From Anaerolineae bacterium (GTDB taxonomy: Bacteria > Chloroflexota > Anaerolineae > Aggregatilineales > Phototrophicaceae), in NCBI GenBank assembly GCA_019912905.1, contig JAIOHO010000114.1, positions 1 through 7,723 on the forward strand: a DNA stretch of 7,723 nucleotides, written 5' to 3'. Positions 1 to 6,512 of the stretch are shown here, piece after piece. The first letter of the stretch is position 1; the number at the start of each line of letters is the position of its first letter. The notes beneath the pieces are model-generated. The model was not told the origin of the DNA and searched no databases. It worked only from the letters and a program-made list of their open reading frames with translations. The translations under genes were made by a program, and so were the position numbers.

Positions 1-1
1 A

Positions 2-277
2 CTCAGTGGAGAGTATTTTCGTCGCCGTGCGATCGAAAAATGGGCCCAGATTGCTGAGGTCGAAGCGACACACGCTTGCCTGATCTACGTCAACCTGGCA
101 ACTTCTCAAGAGCGTCTGTTGCAATACTATCGCTGCGATGGCGATCAACTCGAGTCGGTGAATCACTTCTCTGAAGCGCATATTATAGTAGTTCAAGGCG
201 CACTGAATACCCTCAATCCCGACGAATTCCACGAAGCGTTTCTACACTTTTTTCATGATTTGAAGGTGAACCTGTGA
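2..277 (+). CDS. Gene A, C-terminal 91 residues of an unidentified protein (5' end outside window)
   Basis: An open frame with no stop enters from the left edge and ends at a TGA at 275-277. The visible residues begin LSGEYFRRRAIEKWAQIAEV and end FHDLKVNL. I do not recognise the family. The visible order is a basic helix (about residues 4-20), a hydrophobic strand (ACLIYVNL), an acidic turn, a second hydrophobic stretch (AHIIVVQGAL) and a final helix rich in Phe and His. A helix followed by a strand of the 'LIYVN' kind resembles the part of PD-(D/E)XK nuclease folds that follows the catalytic motif, but no catalytic residues are in view, so this is a weak guess. There is no signal peptide or membrane segment in the visible part. 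Its stop overlaps the GTG start of gene B by four bases, so the two are almost certainly in one operon and probably translationally coupled. Confidence 0.75.
   Translation, partial: LSGEYFRRRAIEKWAQIAEVEATHACLIYVNLATSQERLLQYYRCDGDQLESVNHFSEAHIIVVQGALNTLNPDEFHEAFLHFFHDLKVNL
264..269 (+). promoter_or_regulatory. Ribosome binding site of gene B (decides the GTG start)
   Basis: AGGTGA lies inside the end of gene A, four bases before the GTG at 274, and matches six bases of the usual anti-Shine-Dalgarno complement. The next in-frame ATG at 286 would lie 16 bases away, too far for this site, so GTG 274 is preferred. The position inside gene A supports coupled translation. Confidence 0.6.
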
Positions 278-2625
278 ACAAAAACATGAAACCGCCCAAG
301 AAAGCAACTGCCCGTACAACAACGATTCGCATTGAACCACCCTCTGACTTCACGCAGTTGGAAGAGCAATATCAGTTGGTACGCTATGTCTTACCGGAGC
401 CAATGCTCTATAGCAAAGACAAATTCAAATTTGGGCGTTTGCATAACTTGTTAAAAGAACAAATCGATGCGCCCTACCGCTCGTTTACCCATGATTATCT
501 GGATGGTTCTCGGCGCTGGGCCGTCTATGTTCTCTATGCTCGACAGAAGGAACTGACAGACGGGTTGCCAATTATCCAATTTGAAGGCAACCAATTGCCG
601 TCCAGAGAACTGAAATTTGATGAACCTAAACTTCACATCCTCATCAAGTTGCTACAGGTGAACTATTTCCGTAGCAGCGAGAACAAAAACCAGAATAGGT
701 TCGTAGGGCAAGACAAATGTTATATCTATGCTCGGCGGCGCAGTGAAGAGACCAGCAGATACCACATCTGTCTGGAAATCGAAATGAAGGGTGATCTTCA
801 AGACGAAAACACCTTCTATGTCTATGGGCAGGCGCGAACGTTTGCTAAGCAGGAGACGGTCGATCTGAGTTATGCAGACCTTCATACCTACTATACATTG
901 AGCGAAATCCGTGATGGGCTACTGATGTTCCGCCAGGTAAAGCGTAGCGAAGTCGGTTCAGTGTCGAATCTGTATGAAAGACGCACCTTTACTGGAAGTC
1001 GCACGACATTGAGTTTTCACGATCAAGATGATGTAGAGCAGAGCCGTGGATACCTGGTTGATACCTTCATTCAAGGGTTTGTGCAGTATCTTTCACAGTT
1101 CGACTTTCAGGTGGAGCACATTCAACGGGAATTTCAGCGACACGATGAAAGTGAAGTGGAAGATTTTAAACTACCGGTTGGATTACTAAATACAGTGTAT
1201 GTCTATGATGCCCGCTTCCGAGGTCATTATGACCTCATTACTTATCTGGCAGAGTTTCAAAAGCAGTTCGATGGCTTGGACTTCGAAATCGTCGCTGAGA
1301 TTACGCCTAATTGCCCGATGCCAGTGTTGATTTTTGAGGATTGCGAGGCAAAAGCCTTTCAGGAAGACATGCCACTACACGGACAAAATGACCCTCATCA
1401 GCAACTGTATCAAGATCTGCCGCTCGTTACCAAGCAGTTTGTAAACGTCAATGGCAATGATCCAGAAAAAGGCAGTCCTGATACAGACTATCTTGACTAC
1501 GAACTGGAACTGCCTAACGAACACCAGAGGTCAATGATACTGAACCAACTGCTCTTGAAAGACCTGATTTTACGAGAACGCGATGTGACGGAACGACTTC
1601 CTTTCGCACCTACCAATCTGATGTTTGTTCATCGGGAAAATCGGGGTCGTGGACAGAAAAAACAAGAGTACGAAATCGCTACCTACTTTGAAGGTAATAT
1701 TGTGCGCTTCCTCAATCTAAGTGATCGCACGGAGCGTACCACATTCTACGATCTTGTGGATGAACTTGGAGTAGATTGGGATAACTGCTACGAGCAGCTA
1801 CGGGCACGTTATAAGAAAAACAACAATGGGGAAGACCTTAGTACCTATGATGTCATTGTCGGACCTGGCCTGTTTGTGGATATTGAAGACGCGCATGAAG
1901 CGCTACTGTACGAATACGAAGAGATTCTGCGCCGCATTGAAGAATACAACCAGTCATTCTCACTGGATGATTTGAAGCTGGCGGATCAATATGACATATT
2001 GGTCGATGATGAAACGCTATCGGAAGATTACCTGCTTATGTGGGGCTACATTCAGAAACCTAGACCGCTAGGCAAGCCCAAGAATAAAAAACATCGAGCT
2101 GCGGTAGAGCTGTATTTCGCTCTTCAAGAATATGATGCCTTTCTTGAGGAACTCAAACCTCGTTACGAGGCGATCACATTCAGAACCCTAACGGGGGATG
2201 CTTCCCTCATGGACAGAATTCGATCCATTTTCAATTTCAAGACAGGACGCGGTCTGCAAGACCTGTATAAACGGGTCGGCAAATTTGCAGGTGTTCGCGA
2301 GGAGGACGTTATTCCAATATATCGCGGGATCTGGTACATGCCTGATGATATGCGCTATGTTGTTGGCGACACCAACGGCATGAACTCAGTTCAAGCGCGG
2401 GCGCATCGTGTAAGACGTTTCGTCGTGTATCAGGGTGCAGAGGCGTTTGACATCCGCTCTATGCTTGACGCGATGAGTGTCAAGTTTGTGCGTCTCAAAC
2501 AATATACGGTCTATCCCTACTATTTCCACCTGATTGATCTTTATATCGACAATGTACTCACCCATCACACACATGTAGTAGAGAGCAAATTCAATGAAGA
2601 TGGTTCCGGGGGTGAGTCCGCATAA
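274..2625 (+). CDS. Gene B, 783-residue protein of unrecognised family
   Basis: This long intact frame starts at GTG 274 and stops at TAA 2623-2625. I cannot assign a family or function. It looks like a soluble cytoplasmic protein: no signal peptide and no membrane segment, many charged residues and unusually many tyrosines and phenylalanines. Visible landmarks are a lysine/arginine-rich N-terminus (residues 1-19), a strand followed by an acidic EAK triplet (358-360, in VLIFEDCEAK), a basic patch HRENRGRGQKKQ (453-464), a VGPGLF turn (529-534) followed by a long acidic helix pair (about 538-562), a second basic patch KPRPLGKPKNKKHR (595-608), and a flexible Gly/Ser C-terminus. The basic patches could bind nucleic acid, which is inference only. 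EAK alone is not enough to call a nuclease. It overlaps gene A by four bases, and the hairpin-dense spacer begins seven bases after its stop. Its GC content appears lower than that of the spacer and of the first two-thirds of gene C. A diverged argonaute-like or other defence protein is possible, but I could not find a catalytic tetrad. Confidence 0.9.
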   Translation: MNKNMKPPKKATARTTTIRIEPPSDFTQLEEQYQLVRYVLPEPMLYSKDKFKFGRLHNLLKEQIDAPYRSFTHDYLDGSRRWAVYVLYARQKELTDGLPIIQFEGNQLPSRELKFDEPKLHILIKLLQVNYFRSSENKNQNRFVGQDKCYIYARRRSEETSRYHICLEIEMKGDLQDENTFYVYGQARTFAKQETVDLSYADLHTYYTLSEIRDGLLMFRQVKRSEVGSVSNLYERRTFTGSRTTLSFHDQDDVEQSRGYLVDTFIQGFVQYLSQFDFQVEHIQREFQRHDESEVEDFKLPVGLLNTVYVYDARFRGHYDLITYLAEFQKQFDGLDFEIVAEITPNCPMPVLIFEDCEAKAFQEDMPLHGQNDPHQQLYQDLPLVTKQFVNVNGNDPEKGSPDTDYLDYELELPNEHQRSMILNQLLLKDLILRERDVTERLPFAPTNLMFVHRENRGRGQKKQEYEIATYFEGNIVRFLNLSDRTERTTFYDLVDELGVDWDNCYEQLRARYKKNNNGEDLSTYDVIVGPGLFVDIEDAHEALLYEYEEILRRIEEYNQSFSLDDLKLADQYDILVDDETLSEDYLLMWGYIQKPRPLGKPKNKKHRAAVELYFALQEYDAFLEELKPRYEAITFRTLTGDASLMDRIRSIFNFKTGRGLQDLYKRVGKFAGVREEDVIPIYRGIWYMPDDMRYVVGDTNGMNSVQARAHRVRRFVVYQGAEAFDIRSMLDAMSVKFVRLKQYTVYPYYFHLIDLYIDNVLTHHTHVVESKFNEDGSGGESA

Positions 2626-2632
2626 ATACAGA

Positions 2633-2977
2633 GCGCTGCCTCGCAGCAGCGCCGTCGTCCTGCGGACGACCGATCCCCCTCAGCCGCGAATCATGTGTAG
2701 GACACATGGTGCGGTGTAGCCGGAGTGTCCCGATTTCGGGGACACAGCACGGCTGAGGGGGAGAGCGAGCTAAAACGCTCGCTCCTCATGCGCCGGAGGG
2801 CTTGGTACGTCACGCCCACGTGACGCACCGCCAACAAGGCACCTGGGTGCTTGTTGGCGTGTGGACGCGGTAAACCACGTCCACCGGACGCACGCCGCGC
2901 GTCCGAGCAGGGCTGAGGGCATCGCAGCCCCATTAGCCCTGCTTATCCAGATCGCTTCGTCAGACATCAGCGATCTG
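2633..2977. other. Hairpin-dense intergenic element (candidate structured RNA or hairpin-rich mobile element)
   Basis: Adjacent inverted repeats cover this stretch almost without gaps. Arms are: H1 2633-2639/2646-2652; H2 2654-2660/2664-2670 (3-base loop); H3 2674-2686/2750-2762 (13 bp), enclosing H3a 2692-2698/2702-2708 (3-base loop) and H3b 2725-2731/2739-2745; H4 2763-2770/2777-2784; H5 2808-2813/2820-2825, plus 2804-2806/2827-2829 beyond one mismatch; H6 2830-2837/2851-2858, with an inner 2839-2842/2847-2850; H7 2861-2867/2878-2884; H8 2885-2891/2899-2905; H9 2906-2914/2935-2943; H10 2948-2955/2970-2977. H3/H4, H7/H8 and H8/H9 abut with no base between them. About 200 of 345 bases are paired. 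Arms differ between hairpins, so this is not a simple repeat array. There is no T-tract, so these are not ordinary terminators, and I see no match to tRNA, rRNA, tmRNA, RNase P or SRP RNA. The strand is undetermined. The structure is directly visible; the function is unknown. Confidence 0.8.
2674..2762. other. Branched sub-domain closed by a 13-bp perfect stem
   Basis: The arms TCCCCCTCAGCCG (2674-2686) and CGGCTGAGGGGGA (2750-2762) are exact reverse complements. They enclose two further hairpins: CATGTGT/ACACATG around an AGG loop, and GTGTCCC/GGGACAC around a seven-base loop. The result is a three-way (or more complex) junction of 89 bases. It is the longest stem in the spacer and the only clear nested arrangement, which favours a folded RNA over a series of independent palindromes. 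Confidence 0.75.
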
Positions 2978-3092
2978 CGGTTCGGCTGTTTGTGACGCAA
3001 GGTGCTTTAACAAGCAGCGCGACCTCAAGATAGTAAGTCAAGGATACTTTTCGTTAGACCATGACCCAGTAAGTGTGTAGGCTGCTAACTTC

Positions 3093-3101
3093 TGCTACAA
3101 T
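3093..3101 (+). promoter_or_regulatory. Candidate extended -10 promoter for genes C-D-E
   Basis: TGCTACAAT combines a TGn extension with a TACAAT -10 box (3096-3101), 57 bases before the ATG of gene C. There is no good -35 box 16-18 bases upstream, as expected if the extended -10 carries recognition. The surrounding 2978-3158 segment is AT-richer than the hairpin element and contains nothing else I can support except a weak TGCTT/AAGCA hairpin at 3003-3016. The promoter is predicted from sequence only. Confidence 0.35.
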
Positions 3102-3148
3102 AAAAGCTGAACAATCACTTATCTATACAACGGCCTGTAATTAAACTT

Positions 3149-3153
3149 AAAGG
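3149..3153 (+). promoter_or_regulatory. Ribosome binding site of gene C
   Basis: AAAGG ends five bases before the ATG at 3159. It is a modest but well-spaced site and supports that start. Confidence 0.5.
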
Positions 3154-3158
3154 TTGCC

Positions 3159-6100
3159 ATGTCTGTTTTTTCGCTTGGTACACAACACCTCACAATGCGT
3201 TCAGCGGAAGACGTGCATGATGTCTTCCAACGTCTGGGATATGACGTTTACGACCCTGAGCCATTTGAAGGCGATGATCTCGACCAGCTTGACCTGGACG
3301 ATGCTGACCGCCAGGCGGTGAATCGCGCCTATGTGGTCGCGCAGCGGGATAGCCACACTGTCTATCTGTACGAAGTGAGTGACCTGCGGCAGATCCGTCT
3401 ACGCGGGCTGGCATGGCACGCCTTACAACGTGGAACAGCGCTGTTGGCCGTTACACGCGATTACCGCGAAATCCTGTTTGTTGACCCACGTTTTGTGGGC
3501 AAACCAAACAAGAGTAGTGTGCGCGTAAACAAGCTCAAACTGGTCTCCAGCGATCCGACGCGGCATGATCTCGACACGCTGAACGCCATCCACGCACATC
3601 GCCGCACCGGACAGCAAGTGTATGACGCGCAAGCGGAAGCCTTCAACGTCACCACGATCACCAAGAAGTTCTACGAGGAATACCGCCGACACTATGAACA
3701 CGCCCGCGCAACGATTCGCCAGTACAATCCCGGCGTGCGCGAATTTCAGAACAATGACCAATCCGACAAACTCCACGCCTTCACCCAACGTCTGCTCGGA
3801 CGCTTGATGTTCCTATATTTTCTTCAGCGCAAGGGCTGGTTGGGCGAACGGCAGAAGTTCCTCACGGAGAAATACATGGAAACCATGCGCCAGCACGCGC
3901 ATGAGCTGCACGGCGACGGCGAGACCTTCCATTACTACCGTGAAGTGCTGGAGCCTCTATTCTTCCAGACGATGAACACGCAGCGCCCGGATGACATCAC
4001 CCAATGGCAGGGCATTCGCATCCCGTACCTGAACGGCGGCTTGTTCGACGAAAGCCGTGACCCGGCAGGGCCGATAATCATCCCCGACGCGCTGTTTGAC
4101 CCCAACAGCAACGCGGGACTGCTGGCATTCTTCAACCGCTACAACTTCACCATCGAAGATGATACACCGCTGGAACAGGATGTTTCGGTTGACCCGGAGA
4201 TGCTCGGCAAAGTGTTTGAGAACATGCTGGAAGAGCGTGACCGGGGACAAAGCGGCAGCTTTTACACCCCGCGTACGATTGTCGCCTATATGTGCCAGGA
4301 AGCACTGGCAGGCTACCTTGAGGAAAGCGCGAACGCCCCACGCGAAACGACCCGCGCCCAGTTCGACCCTGACTCTGAGGTACGTTACACACCAGAGGAA
4401 GCCGAACCGGTGAACGCTGCGCTGAATACCCTGACCGTGCTTGACCCGGCAGTTGGCAGCGGCTCATTCCTGATCGGCATGATGAGCGAGATTATCCGGC
4501 TGCGGAAAGCCTGTTACGCTGCATTGCAAGAGGGGCAGGAAGTCCCGGCTGCGATGCTGGCCGATTGGAAAGAAGCCATCATCCGCGACACACTCTATGG
4601 TGTAGACATCAAGCCGGAAGCGATTGAGATCGCGCAGCTTCGATTGTGGCTGGCGCTGGTGGTGGATCAAACGCTGGAACAGGCACGACCACTACCCAAT
4701 CTCGACTACAAGTTAATGGCGGGCAACAGCCTGATCGAAACCATCGATGGCGAGCCGGTGCTGGGCGAAAGCGCACAGGCGATGATGGGTGCAGACGTGA
4801 CCCCGGCACAGCCGACGTTGGGCTTATTCGAGACGGATAAGGAGCGCTTCAAGCTGGATGAACTGCGGGCGAAATTCTTCCGCGCCACACCAGAGGAACG
4901 CCGCAAGCTGCGCGAGGACATCACCGCACAGGAGCGCCGCATCGTGGCAACTAGCCTGCGCGAGAAAGTCGAGCCGCAGATGCAGATCATCAATCAGATG
5001 GGCAGAATATCCGCGCAGACCAACGGCAAACTGAAAGCCAGCGACGAGCGCAAGCTGAAAACCGCCGTCAACAAACTGGAACGGCTGACCAGGCTGCAAG
5101 AGGACATGGGCAAGCCGGACTATGCCCTGCCGTTCTTCCTTTACAAACTGCACTTTAGCGAAGTGTTTGACCTCGAAAAGGGCAAGGGCGGTTTTGATAT
5201 TGTCGTAGCGAACCCACCATATGTGCGAATGGAATTGTTCAAGGAACAGAAAGAAGAATTGCAAGCAACCTATACCGATGTTTATGCGGGGCGCGCTGAT
5301 TTGTTCGTTTATTTCATCGCGCGTGGATATGGTCTTCTAAAGCCCCACGGACAGTTTGCATACATCACATCAAATAAGTGGTTACGTGCTAAGTATGGGG
5401 AAGGATTGCGAGATTATCTCAGTCAGAATGTGACATTGAACATGTTGATGGATTTTGGCGATTTGCCTATTTTTGATGCTGCTGCTTACCCCTGTATCTT
5501 GCTTGGTTCAAAGTTCGCAACAATCAATAACATTGTTCATTCAATGGCTGTAACTGATGTTGAAGCTCTTGAGAATTTGCATATGGCTGCAAAAACAGCT
5601 GGAAAAGTCAAACAGTCCAATTTTAATCGTGAAGCTTGGCAAATAATTGGCTCTGATGTTGGCAGAGTTATTGCGCAATTAACGTCGGATAATGAGAAAC
5701 TTTCTGCCTATACAGATGGAAAATTCTACATGGGCGTGAAAAGTGGCTTAAATGATGCTTTTGTGATTGACGGCCCTACACGCGAACGCCTTGTTGACGA
5801 AGATATGCACAGTTCAGAGATAATAAAACCATTCCTAATTGGTCGTGATGTTAAGCGTTGGACAATTACCAATCAACGGCGTTACCTCCTTTTTATGTAT
5901 CGAGGCGTCGATATTACCGCTTATCCCGCTGTCAAACGTTATCTCGAACCCTTCAGAGAACGTTTGACTGCAAGAGCGACAAGTGCAAATCATGAGTGGT
6001 ATGAACTTCAGCAGCCTCAAATGGGAATTTACCCCGAATTTGATAAAGCAAAGATTGTTTATCCTGAATTCGGAATACAACCACAGTTTGCATACGATAA

Positions 6101-6512
6101 TGAAGCTCTTTATCTCAACAACAAGCTTTTTACCATTCCGACTGATGATTTCTTCCTTTTAGGTGTTTTGAACTCAGACGCCGTGCATATATTCTTGCGG
6201 GTAACAGGTTCACAAATTCGAGGAGGGTACATAGAATTCCGTTGGATGACATTGGCAAATATCCCAATTCCCAACGCATCTGACGATTTACGCCAAAAAA
6301 TTGCTGCGCTTGCCCGCCGCTGTCTGGACGCGGCCAAGTCCGCGCCGGAGTCGCTGCCCGCGCTGGAAGCTGAACTCAACGCGCTGGTGTATCAGGCATA
6401 TGGGCTGGATATGGACGACATCGCCGTAATTGAAGGATATCTGAGCAATAAATCTACCGCATCAATACAGACAGACGCCTCTGAGTTCAATGGAGACGAT
6501 GATGGTTCGTGA
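3159..6512 (+). CDS. Gene C, Eco57I/TaqI-type (type IIG-like) adenine-specific DNA methyltransferase with built-in target-recognition domain
   Basis: The 1117-residue protein should transfer a methyl group from S-adenosylmethionine to N6 of adenine in a specific DNA target. Domains in order: an alpha/beta N-terminal domain (1-110) arranged like a restriction-endonuclease fold but with E72-V73-S74 where E-x-K is expected; a helical region with LLGRLMFLYFLQRKGWL (212-228), typical of this enzyme class; the methylase, with GSFYTPR (366-372, motif X), DPAVGSG (429-435, motif I, cofactor binding) and NPPY (685-688, motif IV, catalytic), the order of gamma-class N6-adenine enzymes; then a TaqI-like specificity domain starting near YMGVKSGLNDAF (857-868) with IKPFLIGRDVKRW; and a conserved helical tail ending with an acidic Gly/Ser stretch. 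Such enzymes are usually about 900-1300 residues, so it looks full length and intact. The codons for roughly residues 725-1045 are clearly AT-richer than the rest. If the N-terminal nuclease is dead, it may act as a methylase only, or need another subunit for cleavage. The family call is firm; the cutting activity is uncertain. Confidence 0.95.
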   Translation: MSVFSLGTQHLTMRSAEDVHDVFQRLGYDVYDPEPFEGDDLDQLDLDDADRQAVNRAYVVAQRDSHTVYLYEVSDLRQIRLRGLAWHALQRGTALLAVTRDYREILFVDPRFVGKPNKSSVRVNKLKLVSSDPTRHDLDTLNAIHAHRRTGQQVYDAQAEAFNVTTITKKFYEEYRRHYEHARATIRQYNPGVREFQNNDQSDKLHAFTQRLLGRLMFLYFLQRKGWLGERQKFLTEKYMETMRQHAHELHGDGETFHYYREVLEPLFFQTMNTQRPDDITQWQGIRIPYLNGGLFDESRDPAGPIIIPDALFDPNSNAGLLAFFNRYNFTIEDDTPLEQDVSVDPEMLGKVFENMLEERDRGQSGSFYTPRTIVAYMCQEALAGYLEESANAPRETTRAQFDPDSEVRYTPEEAEPVNAALNTLTVLDPAVGSGSFLIGMMSEIIRLRKACYAALQEGQEVPAAMLADWKEAIIRDTLYGVDIKPEAIEIAQLRLWLALVVDQTLEQARPLPNLDYKLMAGNSLIETIDGEPVLGESAQAMMGADVTPAQPTLGLFETDKERFKLDELRAKFFRATPEERRKLREDITAQERRIVATSLREKVEPQMQIINQMGRISAQTNGKLKASDERKLKTAVNKLERLTRLQEDMGKPDYALPFFLYKLHFSEVFDLEKGKGGFDIVVANPPYVRMELFKEQKEELQATYTDVYAGRADLFVYFIARGYGLLKPHGQFAYITSNKWLRAKYGEGLRDYLSQNVTLNMLMDFGDLPIFDAAAYPCILLGSKFATINNIVHSMAVTDVEALENLHMAAKTAGKVKQSNFNREAWQIIGSDVGRVIAQLTSDNEKLSAYTDGKFYMGVKSGLNDAFVIDGPTRERLVDEDMHSSEIIKPFLIGRDVKRWTITNQRRYLLFMYRGVDITAYPAVKRYLEPFRERLTARATSANHEWYELQQPQMGIYPEFDKAKIVYPEFGIQPQFAYDNEALYLNNKLFTIPTDDFFLLGVLNSDAVHIFLRVTGSQIRGGYIEFRWMTLANIPIPNASDDLRQKIAALARRCLDAAKSAPESLPALEAELNALVYQAYGLDMDDIAVIEGYLSNKSTASIQTDASEFNGDDDGS
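6492..6495 (+). promoter_or_regulatory. Ribosome binding site of gene D (decides the start)
   Basis: GGAG lies six bases before the ATG at 6502 and inside the last codons of gene C. Earlier in-frame ATGs exist at 6490 and 6499, but the first overlaps this site and the second is only three bases from it. ATG 6502 is therefore the best start, giving an 11-base overlap with gene C. Confidence 0.5.

Noticed and set aside
286..2625. Alternative ATG start of gene B at 286
   Set aside because: The good AGGTGA site is spaced correctly for GTG 274, and the GTGA overlap is typical of coupled genes.
274..2625. Gene B as a prokaryotic argonaute or PIWI-RE protein
   Set aside because: Length and some strand patterns made me consider it, but I could not find a DEDX tetrad or the expected MID-domain motif, so I leave it unassigned.
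2633..2670. Intrinsic terminator for gene B formed by H1 and H2
   Set aside because: The stems are good but no run of T follows either one, so a standard terminator cannot be claimed.
2633..2977. CRISPR array or tandem repeat
   Set aside because: There is no repeated unit or regular spacing; each hairpin has its own sequence.
2691..3000. Two minus-strand open frames (2691-2933 and 2770-3000) across the spacer
   Set aside because: They lie wholly or almost wholly in the GC-rich palindromic element, where stops are rare by chance. Their translations are Arg/Pro/Ala-rich without domain character, and neither has a convincing ribosome binding site.
3003..3060. Integron attC-like site: GTTAGAC at 3054-3060 fits the GTTRRRY core
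   Set aside because: The upstream CTTTAAC (3005-3011) does not fit the RYYYAAC partner, and the sequence between lacks the long imperfect palindrome of an attC site.
6490..6501. Earlier starts of gene D at ATG 6490 or 6499
   Set aside because: The GGAG site at 6492-6495 is correctly spaced only for ATG 6502. The 6490 start remains possible and adds four residues.
3159..6512. BREX PglX-type methylase as the identity of gene C
   Set aside because: The conserved regions are shared among large adenine methylases, the TaqI-like specificity domain fits type IIG enzymes, and none of the other BREX genes is visible in the window.
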